Source: Lachnospiraceae bacterium
GTDB lineage: Bacteria; Bacillota_A; Clostridia; Lachnospirales; Lachnospiraceae
Assembly (NCBI GenBank): GCA_004556565.1
Contig: SFGN01000122.1
Span: forward strand, 1 to 5,908
Direction of reading: 5' to 3'
DNA: 5,908 nucleotides
In this document: piece by piece, positions 1 to 5,810 of the stretch
How the letters are laid out: the number at the start of each line of letters is the position of its first letter
Position numbering within the stretch: the first letter of the stretch is position 1
Notes under the pieces: model-generated
Database searches by the model: none
Seen by the model: only the letters and a program-made list of their open reading frames with translations
What the model was told of the DNA's origin: nothing
Program-made: the position numbers and the translations under genes

Positions 1-77
1 TGGAAAAAGATGTACAGGATGAAGAGATTAAGAAGGCTATAGAGAATGCCGGTTATGAGGTCGTGAAAATAGAATGA
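1..77 (+). CDS. C-terminal end of a heavy-metal-associated (HMA) domain protein (partial)
   Basis: The reading frame is open from base 3 to a TGA at 75-77 and gives 24 residues ending in AIENAGYEVVKIE. The run 'AI.NAGYEV' is the usual last helix and strand of the ferredoxin-like HMA fold found in CopZ-type metallochaperones and the metal-binding domains of P-type ATPases. The CxxC metal site would lie upstream and is outside the window. The stop right after the domain suits either a small stand-alone chaperone or a protein with a C-terminal HMA domain; these cannot be told apart here. No convincing hairpin terminator follows it, but a new promoter starts 47 bases downstream. Confidence 0.7.
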   Translation, partial: EKDVQDEEIKKAIENAGYEVVKIE

Positions 78-123
78 CAGAAATATATTTACCATTGTAA
101 TTGTGGAAATGTGAAGCTCACCT

Positions 124-151
124 TTGACACCTTTATGAATTGGATTATACA
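124..151 (+). promoter_or_regulatory. Sigma-A-type promoter for the methyltransferase gene
   Basis: A consensus -35 box TTGACA (124-129) is followed after 16 bases by TATACA (146-151), a good -10 box. Transcription would start near 158, giving a leader of about 70 bases before the methyltransferase ATG. A short dyad, GTGA-AGC-TCAC (111-121), sits just upstream of the -35 box and could be a weak regulator site, but it is too short to call an operator. The assignment is by consensus only. Confidence 0.6.
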
Positions 152-228
152 GATGAAAGCGGATAACAGGTAGAGAAAATATAAAAGTGAGAATTGCTCT
201 TTAATTAGGAAAATGAAAGGAGAGAAAA

Positions 229-1020
229 ATGAAGGTAAAACTGGAAGGCGTTCAGGAAACTTTATTAATACCACTTGTTGTAAGAGCCATGGAGACACAA
301 AGCGAGAACTCTCGCATAATAGACAAAAATGCAGTAGATATTGTTAATAAGATAGATTACGATTTTTCAAAGTTCAAAAAAAGAGGGAGCTACCAGGGTG
401 TTATTGCCAGAACTCTGATTTTGGACAGGGAAACTCAGCATTTTATTGATACATATGAGAATTGTATCTGCATCTCTGTTGGTTGTGGTCTTGATACCAG
501 ATATCAGCGAATACATCGCAAAAAAGTAACATGGTACAATCTGGATTTCCCTAATGTAATTGATTTGAGAAGAAAACTATTGTACGAAGATAAAAATGTG
601 AAGTTTATAAAAAAATCCGCATTGGATATTTCCTGGACGGATGAGGTGGAGGAAAAGGATAGACCGACTCTTATTATCTTAGAAGGCATTCTGATGTATT
701 TTGATGAGGTGGAGGTTATGCAGTTGTTTTCCATGCTTAGAAATCATTTCCCGGAATGCACAATCCTTGCAGAGATTATGCATCCGTTTGTTGCCGGCAA
801 ATCAAAGTACCACGATACGGTCAAAAGTACATCTGCTGTATTTAAATGGGGAATAGAGACCGGAAAACAGATGGAGAAGATGTGTGAAGGTATCCAATTT
901 ATAAAAGAATGGAATCTTTTTGATGAACTGACAGACCAAGGGTTTCTGTATAAGATTGCAGGTAAAGTGCCGTTTATAAGAAATAAGAATAATAAGATAG
1001 TGATGTTTCGGATGGCGTAA
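229..1020 (+). CDS. Class I SAM-dependent methyltransferase, leucine carboxyl methyltransferase (LCM/TcmP-like) family
   Basis: This 263-residue cytosolic protein carries the signatures of the LCM family (PF04072, COG3315). It has the SAM-binding loop SVGCGLDTR at residues 83-91, then NLDFPNVIDLR at 104-114, where D106 should hold the SAM ribose. The ALDISW strand at 131-136 matches the adenine-contact region, and EGILMYF at 152-158 is the family's post-strand-4 motif. An ART segment (60-62) precedes the first strand, as is usual. Members methylate carboxyl or hydroxyl groups of proteins (PPM1) or polyketides (TcmP); bacterial stand-alone homologues mostly have unknown substrates. The start is supported by AAAGGAG (216-222) six bases upstream. 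The gene has its own promoter and is AT-rich (18 GC in the row 541-600), unlike the reductase gene 71 bases downstream. The family call is strong; the substrate is unknown. Confidence 0.9.
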   Translation: MKVKLEGVQETLLIPLVVRAMETQSENSRIIDKNAVDIVNKIDYDFSKFKKRGSYQGVIARTLILDRETQHFIDTYENCICISVGCGLDTRYQRIHRKKVTWYNLDFPNVIDLRRKLLYEDKNVKFIKKSALDISWTDEVEEKDRPTLIILEGILMYFDEVEVMQLFSMLRNHFPECTILAEIMHPFVAGKSKYHDTVKSTSAVFKWGIETGKQMEKMCEGIQFIKEWNLFDELTDQGFLYKIAGKVPFIRNKNNKIVMFRMA

Positions 1021-1076
1021 CATAGGGAACCGTGCAGGAACTGTAAGAAACCAAGATATTATATCCTGTGGAAGAT

Positions 1077-1082
1077 AGGAGG
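1077..1082 (+). promoter_or_regulatory. Ribosome binding site that sets the reductase start at 1092
   Basis: AGGAGG lies nine bases before the ATG at 1092. An in-frame GTG at 1068 would place this perfect Shine-Dalgarno sequence inside the gene and add eight residues before the Rossmann strand, so the ATG at 1092 is the better start. Confidence 0.85.
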
Positions 1083-1091
1083 AGTAATGCA

Positions 1092-1982
1092 ATGAAAATT
1101 CTGATATATGGCGCAGGCGTACTGGGCTGCAATTTGGCAAGGAACTTGTTCAAATGGGCGGAGGAAATCAAAAAGAACGGGTTACGGATAAAAGACAAAT
1201 TTTCGCTCCGCACATCGGTCAGCCATGTTCCGGTTGTGACCGCACTCGCACCTGATGAGCGATACGATGTAATCTTTGTCATCATGCGCTACACCCAGCT
1301 CGACTCGATTTTAGATGCGCTGCGGGCTAACCATACGAAAAACATAGTCTTTGTGGGTAATAATGTGCGGGCAAAAGAACTCGCTACTTCGCTGCCGGAG
1401 AAGAATGTTCTGTTTGCCTTTGCACTTTCGGCAGGTCATCGGAAAAGTGAGCGGGTGGTTTCCATTGACCTCAGGAAAATCACCATCGGGCAGCTGCGGA
1501 GTGACCCTTCTAACGAGAAACTGATAGGGAAGATTTTTGACAATACAAAATACAAGGTTGTCTATGAACCGAATATGGAGGACTACCTGCTCTGCCACGC
1601 AGCGTTCGTAATACCGGCGACCTTTGCCTGCTACAAGACAGACGGAAATCTGAAAAAGCTCAAGGGTAATACGGCGTACCTGAACCGCCTGATTGAAGCC
1701 AACATTGAGGGCTATCGCGCCATCCGGAACGCAGGACATGAAATCCTGCCGAAATCTGATCAGAACTTTGAAAGCGAGGCGTATCGCAAGACCTGTCTGC
1801 GGTTTTTCAGTCTCATGTGTGCAACCTCGTTGGGCAAGCTCTGCGTCTCCGACCACGCGATGAACGCCGTCGACGAGATGAGTGCTCTCAACCGCGACCT
1901 GAAAGCGTTCTTTGATGAAATCGGTGCGGATTATCCCGTGTGGCGGGAGCTGGAAACTGAAGCTGGGAGGAGAACGAGATGA
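1092..1982 (+). CDS. Ketopantoate reductase (ApbA/PanE)-family oxidoreductase with a shortened nucleotide-binding region
   Basis: The 296-residue protein begins with MKILIYGAGVLG, a Rossmann first strand with GxGxxG at residues 7-12. The domain continues with YDVIFVIMR (58-66), the NIVFVGNN loop (84-91) and a helical C-terminal domain, as in ketopantoate-reductase-like proteins (PF02558/PF08546). Two things are odd. After GxGxxG only 18 residues precede the 'NGL' that starts the next element, where relatives have about 30. The missing stretch corresponds to strand 2 and the 'ARG' loop whose arginine binds the NADP 2'-phosphate. Also, the lysine of the PanE K-x3-N catalytic helix appears to be replaced: L166 and A170 stand there before P175. 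It is therefore unlikely to be the pantothenate enzyme, and it may be inactive or bind its cofactor differently. The gene is GC-rich (34 of 60 bases in row 1681-1740) compared with its neighbours. Its stop overlaps the next start by four bases. Confidence 0.85.
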   Translation: MKILIYGAGVLGCNLARNLFKWAEEIKKNGLRIKDKFSLRTSVSHVPVVTALAPDERYDVIFVIMRYTQLDSILDALRANHTKNIVFVGNNVRAKELATSLPEKNVLFAFALSAGHRKSERVVSIDLRKITIGQLRSDPSNEKLIGKIFDNTKYKVVYEPNMEDYLLCHAAFVIPATFACYKTDGNLKKLKGNTAYLNRLIEANIEGYRAIRNAGHEILPKSDQNFESEAYRKTCLRFFSLMCATSLGKLCVSDHAMNAVDEMSALNRDLKAFFDEIGADYPVWRELETEAGRRTR

Positions 1983-2476
1983 ACGTTACAGTAATAATGA
2001 TTGAATTGCTAATTATGTTTTTGGTATTTGGATTTCTGGCATTTGGACTGCTGCTAATCAATCCTTTGACATTTATCAGTGATTATCCGCCGGAAATACA
2101 GGAAGAGTATTACCGTTCACAAAACAAAGAAGCTACAAGGGAAAAACTGACTGCCCTAATGAAGATTAAAAAAGTTGTTGCACTCATCGTATTTATGTTT
2201 CTGTTTGCGTGGATGATACATATTGCAGGTGCGAAAACTTTTGTACAAGGGTTATTGTTAAGTTATGGGTATGCTTTGGCAATTTTTGCGTGGGACACCT
2301 TTTTTATTGATTGGGTACTATTTGCGAATGTGAAAAAAATCAGACTTCCGGGGACAGAGCATATGGATAAGGAATATCATCAGAAGTGGTTTCATGTAAA
2401 GGTATGTTTTCCGATGATTCCGGTATTTGCTGTAATAGGTGTGTTGAGTTCTCTTATAATGATTTGGATTTGGTGA
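1979..2476 (+). CDS. Four-helix integral membrane protein of unknown function (copy A)
   Basis: I do not recognise a named family. The 165-residue protein has four likely membrane helices, at about residues 5-27, 66-84, 88-115 and 142-165, and the last runs to the C-terminus. The segment after helix 1 carries NP (28-29), DYP (35-37) and IQ (40-41), then a charged stretch to residue 65. A conserved-looking WDTFFIDW lies inside helix 3 (105-112). A charged loop (117-140) containing several histidines precedes helix 4. The start is the ATG in an ATGA overlap with the reductase stop, and GGAGGAG (1966-1972) lies six bases upstream, so translation is probably coupled. The gene is AT-rich (20 GC in row 2161-2220), unlike the reductase it overlaps. 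A shortened relative lies at 2701-3048. Confidence 0.8.
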   Translation: MNVTVIMIELLIMFLVFGFLAFGLLLINPLTFISDYPPEIQEEYYRSQNKEATREKLTALMKIKKVVALIVFMFLFAWMIHIAGAKTFVQGLLLSYGYALAIFAWDTFFIDWVLFANVKKIRLPGTEHMDKEYHQKWFHVKVCFPMIPVFAVIGVLSSLIMIWIW

Positions 2477-2513
2477 CTTATAAAAAGGATTTGATTATGC
2501 CATGGGCTATGTA

Positions 2514-2618
2514 ATGGAAAGTAAAAGAAAACTATATTTGCTATTCGGTTTTACCGGTATGTTTTTGTGCGGCATAGGTGATATCCTGTTTTTATACTGT
2601 TTTTTCAGAGTAAAGTGA
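2514..2618 (+). pseudogene. 34-codon fragment resembling the N-terminus of a small membrane protein (possibly DUF6796-like)
   Basis: The ATG-to-TGA frame begins MESKRKLYLLFGFTGMFLC and continues with a GIGD motif and more hydrophobic residues before ending at a basic RVK tail. A short positive N-terminus followed by a membrane helix ending in LCGIGD recalls the first helix of clostridial membrane proteins of the DUF6796 kind. That match is from memory and tentative. Full-length members are much longer, so this is probably a truncated remnant; a genuine 34-residue membrane peptide cannot be excluded. The only good ribosome site, AAAAGGA (2483-2489), serves a five-codon frame (2497-2514) whose TAA overlaps this ATG as TAATG. 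Translation could thus arise by re-initiation. Confidence 0.4.
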
Positions 2619-2624
2619 TATAAT
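2616..2624 (+). promoter_or_regulatory. Extended -10 promoter for the truncated membrane protein and hydrolase genes
   Basis: TGATATAAT gives a perfect TATAAT (2619-2624) with the TG dinucleotide one base upstream that marks extended -10 promoters. No good TTGACA-like -35 box is present at the right distance, which such promoters tolerate. Transcription would begin near 2631, about 70 bases ahead of the next start at 2701. The TG overlaps the TGA stop of the 34-codon frame. Confidence 0.5.
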
Positions 2625-2700
2625 GGATTAGCGAAAACTAACTGCAAAGGTAAATGAATGACATTCGCATAATTAATCATTTGTTTAGGAGAGTAAAACG

Positions 2701-3048
2701 GTGAATTGGAGTAGAACTATATTGGATGGCATTGCCATGGCGGCATATTTTAATCTGTTTGCGGCTGTTATTGTGATTATTAATCCGCGTATCATGATGT
2801 GCAGTTATCCGAAATCCATACAGAATGATTCACCTGTGCCCCAGACTAGACAGGAACGAAAACTCTATCATTTATGGATGTATTTTGGGATGTTGCTTCC
2901 GCTGATAATTTATGGTGCTATCAGCTTCGCAAGTTGCGGAGTCTGCGATTATTGGACACTATTCTGGATGAGCTATGTTGAGTGGCTGATTATCAGTTTT
3001 TCTAGCTTCAATTTCTTTCCTCATTGGAACCGGTGCAAGCTGTTGTGA
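2701..3048 (+). pseudogene. Truncated paralogue of the four-helix membrane protein (copy B)
   Basis: The frame starts at GTG with AGGAG (2687-2691) nine bases upstream and encodes 115 residues. It matches copy A (1979-2476) without gaps over the first part: NP at 28-29, YP at 36-37 and IQ at 40-41 fall at identical residue numbers in both. Helices lie at about 8-27, 58-78 and 84-103. Past residue 100 the likeness fades. The C-terminal end, about residues 104-115 (NFFPHWNRCKLL), does not look like the A-type helix 3 end, charged loop and fourth helix, and some 50 residues are missing. The gene is therefore probably broken by a deletion or rearrangement near 3000, although a short protein could still be made. 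It precedes the hydrolase gene by 34 bases. Confidence 0.6.
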
Positions 3049-3080
3049 TTTTATTTAAAAAAGCGATAAGGAACATATAG
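3006..3080 (+). pseudogene. Possible remnant of an EamA/DMT-type transporter C-terminus
   Basis: In a different frame from copy B, the 24 codons between stops at 3003-3005 and 3078-3080 include SSLEPVQAVVILF and end in KKAIRNI. 'SSLEPV.AVV' recalls the 'LEPV/TAVV' stretch in the second half of drug/metabolite transporters (EamA domain). The piece overlaps the end of copy B and abuts the ribosome site of the hydrolase gene. It has no start codon, so at best it is a leftover. The resemblance is short and may be chance. Confidence 0.2.
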
Positions 3081-3082
3081 AT

Positions 3083-3712
3083 ATGAAATACATGGGAATG
3101 CCCATGGGAATGTGGGCGCTGTTTGGAAAGTCTTTTGAAAAACATCTGATTGCGGAGCTTTGTTTTGACGCAGACACGGCAAAATCGATATCGGTAGAAG
3201 CAAAATTGCGGTATAAGCAAATCGTTGCCGGGCTGCCGGAATTTGAAAGAGGCGATCGGTTCAAAATGAATATTGTCAGTTGTGCCCTTCTGGCTGCCTT
3301 TGTGCTCAGCATGCCGGAGCGTCCCAATGTAGAGCGTTTGACGGAGTATTATGCCGGTGCTATGATGACATCTGCTATGAAATGGTTTTGCCGCCAAAGC
3401 GGAAAAAAGAAATTCTCCGACAAGGACATCGCTTCCATGAAGGCAACGGAACATCTGAAAGCCGCCGACAGGAATCCCTATTCTTGGAATATGGAGTTTC
3501 TCCCATATCCGGACGGTAGTGGGTATGAAGCGCGTTTTACTGCCTGCGGCATCTGTACGCTGATGAGAGAACTGGGACTGGCTGACTTAGTTCCAGCTGT
3601 GTGTCGGCTGGATTATTCCATGAGCGAGGCAGGCGGCACATCAGAATTTGTTCGGGAGTATACACTTGCCTCCGGCGGTGCGTACTGTGACTGCGGATAC
3701 AAAAAGAAGTAG
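3083..3712 (+). CDS. L-2-amino-thiazoline-4-carboxylic acid hydrolase family protein
   Basis: The 209-residue protein matches the ATC hydrolase family (PF14196), common as uncharacterised proteins in gut Clostridia. Recognisable blocks are the N-terminal MKYMGMPMGMW, KAADRNPYSWNMEF (126-139), the cysteine-rich CGICTLM (155-161), then PAVCRLDYSMSE (171-182) and TLASGGAYCDCGY (194-206). The family's repeated Cys, Cys-x2-Asp and terminal Cys positions are all present (C155, C174/D177, C202), so the protein looks intact. In Pseudomonas the named enzyme opens the thiazoline ring to N-carbamoyl-L-cysteine; whether these clostridial members do so is unknown, and no N-carbamoyl-cysteine amidohydrolase is visible nearby. 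There is no signal peptide, so it is probably cytosolic. An AAGG site (3068-3071) lies 11 bases before the ATG. It is GC-richer (32 of 60 in row 3421-3480) than the DNA just upstream. Confidence 0.85.
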   Translation: MKYMGMPMGMWALFGKSFEKHLIAELCFDADTAKSISVEAKLRYKQIVAGLPEFERGDRFKMNIVSCALLAAFVLSMPERPNVERLTEYYAGAMMTSAMKWFCRQSGKKKFSDKDIASMKATEHLKAADRNPYSWNMEFLPYPDGSGYEARFTACGICTLMRELGLADLVPAVCRLDYSMSEAGGTSEFVREYTLASGGAYCDCGYKKK

Positions 3713-3716
3713 ATTG

Positions 3717-3870
3717 ATGAACCAGTGGAGAGAAGAAGAAAACAACAATTATGATTATGGTGGCATTTTTTCTTCTTTTGTACGTTGCGGTTGTTTTTAT
3801 TCATCAATTAGTATTGGAAGAAACAACTTCTACGTATGCATATCAAACCGTATCCGGACTGATTTTTTGA
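3717..3870 (+). pseudogene. Short single-helix membrane reading frame, apparently frameshifted near its start
   Basis: From ATG 3751 a 39-codon frame to TGA 3868-3870 encodes a hydrophobic helix (MIMVAFFLLLYVAVVFIHQ) followed by a polar tail ending in GLIF. The same frame is open upstream to a stop at 3718-3720 and reads EKKKTTI just before the helix. No start with a ribosome site is found in that frame. A start-like ATG at 3717, five bases after the hydrolase stop, lies in another frame and reads MNQWREEE. One base too many in the A-rich run 3731-3744 would explain the split: joining the two gives a charged N-terminus followed by the helix. The last 28 bases overlap the 3' end of the opposing MATE gene. 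It could be a decayed small protein, the trimmed start of a larger one, or a real 39-residue peptide. I do not recognise it. Confidence 0.35.
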
Positions 3871-5192
3871 GTCATCCAAGGACCCTTTAGGTAAAATGAA
3901 ATTGATAGTATTGTTGCAATACACCATCCTACCGGCCATGCACACCAGATTCCAGTTGCACCGAGTGCTGTCCTTGAAAAACAGAAAGCAAGCAATACAC
4001 GCAGAATCAAATCTGTAAAAGTGGCTATCATAAATTTTTTCATCATACCGGCTCCCCTCAAAATTCCATCTGCTACTAACTTTGCAGAAACCACGAAATA
4101 GAAAGGCGACAGGATTTTAAGATAGATGATGCCTGTATGCATGGCAAGTTCAGTTGGATTGTCCATAAATAGTTTTAATACGATATTCCCGCTAAAGAAG
4201 TAAAGCAAGAACAGTGGGAGGCTAAGCATCCATACTAATTTGACACCAACGCCAAAGCCCTGTTTTATTCGTTCAAGCTTCATGGCACCAAGATTTTGAG
4301 CCGTATAGTTAGATATTCCGTTTCCAAGTGTGGTAAAGGAAGTAATCACCAGATTATTTAGTTTTACGGCAGCGGAATATCCAGCCATGACAGGTGCTCC
4401 GAAACCGTTAATAATACTCTGGATCATGATGTTACCTATGGAAATAAAGCTTTGCTGCAAAGTACTTGGAATGGCAATCACTACAATCTGTTTTAAAAGC
4501 TGTAAATCAAATAGAGGAGCTTTTTCTTTTTCTTCGATTTTGGCAAGTCTCTTGAATACTACAATCATTGCCAGAATGCAGCTGATTCCCTGACAGAGAA
4601 ATGTTGCCCACGCTACGCCAGCTACCCCCATGTGGAATGCCTTTACAAACCAGATATCTACTGCGATATTGGACATAGAAGATATCGCCAGAAAGTAAAA
4701 TGGTGTTTTGGAATCTCCGAGTGCAGAGAAGATACCGGTAGCAATATTGTAGAAAAAGACAAATGGTAATCCCCATGCGTAAATATCCAGATACAGTTTT
4801 GAATCCGCAAATACTTCTTCCGGGGTTCGAATCAACCGAAGCAGCATGCCGGAACCTGCTATTCCGATGAGCATTAACAGTACACAAACAAAACCACTGA
4901 AAATACAGGCAGTGTAAACGGCAGTTTTCATTTCTTTATAATTTCTGGCTCCAAACAGCTTGGAAACGACAACGGAACAGCCCATGTTGCATCCAAAGGC
5001 AAAGGCAATAAAAATCAAGGTGATTTCATAACTGTTTCCAACGGCAGCTAAAGCATTTTCTCCTATAAACTTTCCAGCTACCAGACTGTCAGCTATATTA
5101 TAGAGCTGCTGAAAAATAATACTTCCAAACAAAGGCATACAGAATTTCCACAGTACGGTTTGTGGTTTTCCAACGGTCAGATCTTTATTCAT
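3843..5192 (-). CDS. MATE-family efflux transporter
   Basis: This 449-residue protein has the length and roughly twelve membrane helices of a complete MATE transporter (PF01554, NorM/DinF group, COG0534). These proteins export drugs or metabolites from the cytoplasm in exchange for Na+ or H+. Family marks include QQLYNIADSLVAGKFIG (28-44) and ALAAVGNS (47-54) in the first helices. GDSKTPFYFLAISSMSNIAVD (159-179) lies in the N-lobe. The C-lobe repeats the pattern with IPSTLQQSF (241-249) and RGAGMMKKFM (379-388). The start overlaps the end of the upstream kinase-like gene by eight bases (ATGAATAA). A perfect AGGAGG (complement of 5202-5207) sits nine bases upstream, so the pair is co-transcribed and probably translationally coupled. 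The substrate cannot be read from sequence. Confidence 0.95.
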   Translation of the reverse strand: MNKDLTVGKPQTVLWKFCMPLFGSIIFQQLYNIADSLVAGKFIGENALAAVGNSYEITLIFIAFAFGCNMGCSVVVSKLFGARNYKEMKTAVYTACIFSGFVCVLLMLIGIAGSGMLLRLIRTPEEVFADSKLYLDIYAWGLPFVFFYNIATGIFSALGDSKTPFYFLAISSMSNIAVDIWFVKAFHMGVAGVAWATFLCQGISCILAMIVVFKRLAKIEEKEKAPLFDLQLLKQIVVIAIPSTLQQSFISIGNIMIQSIINGFGAPVMAGYSAAVKLNNLVITSFTTLGNGISNYTAQNLGAMKLERIKQGFGVGVKLVWMLSLPLFLLYFFSGNIVLKLFMDNPTELAMHTGIIYLKILSPFYFVVSAKLVADGILRGAGMMKKFMIATFTDLILRVLLAFCFSRTALGATGIWCAWPVGWCIATILSISFYLKGPWMTQKISPDTV

Positions 5193-5805
5193 TCAAAGAC
5201 GCCTCCTTTTCTTTTAAACAGTCGATAATCAGACTGACACATCCGTCTATGCCGAAACGGCTACTGGATAGCATCATGTCATAGCTTTCCGGTTGTCCCC
5301 ACTCAGTATTGGAATAGAAATCAAAGAATTGCTTTCGCATTCTGTTAATATGCTTGATTCTGTGACGGGCTCTTTTTTCGTCAATCTGGTTCCTTTCCAT
5401 GACACGTTTTGTTTTATCTTCTTCGTCTGCATATATGAATATGGAAAGACGTTTTTCTTTTGGAAGGATAGATGAGGCACAGCGCCCAATTATGACACAG
5501 GAACCCTGTTTTACAATCTGTTCGATTACATTTTGCTCGGCATTGTATGCCTGCTGACTTTCAGAATAAAAGGTATTTCCAATACCTGCTATATCAGCAT
5601 AAGGATTTCCGCTCAAAAACTGGATACTGCTAATGGGAGTCTCTTCTGTCCTTTCAATAAATTCCTCGCTTAGTCCAGACTCCAATGATGCTTTTTTGAT
5701 CAGAAGCTTATCGTAACAAGGAATGCCAAGCACTCTTGATAGCTTTTCCCCAATCTCTCGTCCACCGCTCCCATACTGTCTGCCAATGCAAATGATATTC
5801 TGCAT
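5185..5805 (-). CDS. Cytidylate kinase-like family protein
   Basis: The 206-residue protein belongs to the Cytidylate_kin2 group (PF13189), P-loop proteins related to CMP kinase and frequent in Clostridia. The nucleotide-binding loop is GRQYGSGGREIG (8-19), a GSGG variant of the Walker A motif. It is followed by YDKLLI (31-36), the core strand VIIGRCAS (104-111) and a basic lid-like stretch rich in arginine (131-160). YDMMLSSSRFGID (175-187) matches the family's 'YDL.LN(T/S)' block. Members are presumed nucleoside or small-molecule kinases but are functionally uncharacterised; the essential CMP kinase (cmk) is a different protein. The ATG at 5805 is preferred over an in-frame GTG at 5814 because GAGGTGG (complement of 5811-5817) would otherwise overlap the start. 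It is the first gene of a two-gene operon with the MATE transporter. Confidence 0.9.
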   Translation of the reverse strand: MQNIICIGRQYGSGGREIGEKLSRVLGIPCYDKLLIKKASLESGLSEEFIERTEETPISSIQFLSGNPYADIAGIGNTFYSESQQAYNAEQNVIEQIVKQGSCVIIGRCASSILPKEKRLSIFIYADEEDKTKRVMERNQIDEKRARHRIKHINRMRKQFFDFYSNTEWGQPESYDMMLSSSRFGIDGCVSLIIDCLKEKEASLNE

Positions 5806-5810
5806 ATATG

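Noticed and set aside
136..174. Twelve-codon frame in the methyltransferase leader
   Set aside because: It begins inside the promoter, upstream of the likely transcription start, and has no ribosome site.
1035..1068. CAGGA...TCCTG inverted repeat between the methyltransferase and the reductase as a terminator
   Set aside because: The stem is only five base pairs with a 24-base loop and no following T run.
1068..1091. GTG start adding eight residues to the reductase
   Set aside because: It would put the perfect AGGAGG inside the gene; the Rossmann strand begins exactly at the ATG at 1092.
1311..1856. Long open frame on the minus strand within the reductase gene
   Set aside because: It is the mirror of a GC-rich coding frame, has no recognisable domain and lies wholly inside a well-supported gene.
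2654..2704. Sixteen-codon frame (MNDIRIINHLFRRVKR) ending in a GTGA overlap with copy B
   Set aside because: The nearest AAAGG is only three bases from its ATG and nothing else supports it; a leader peptide is possible but unproven.
3814..3827. GAAG-AAACAA-CTTC hairpin as a terminator between the convergent genes
   Set aside because: The stem is only four base pairs, A+T-rich, with no T run on either strand.
4507..4887. Second minus-strand frame inside the MATE gene
   Set aside because: It overlaps a full-length transporter in another frame and shows no family motif.
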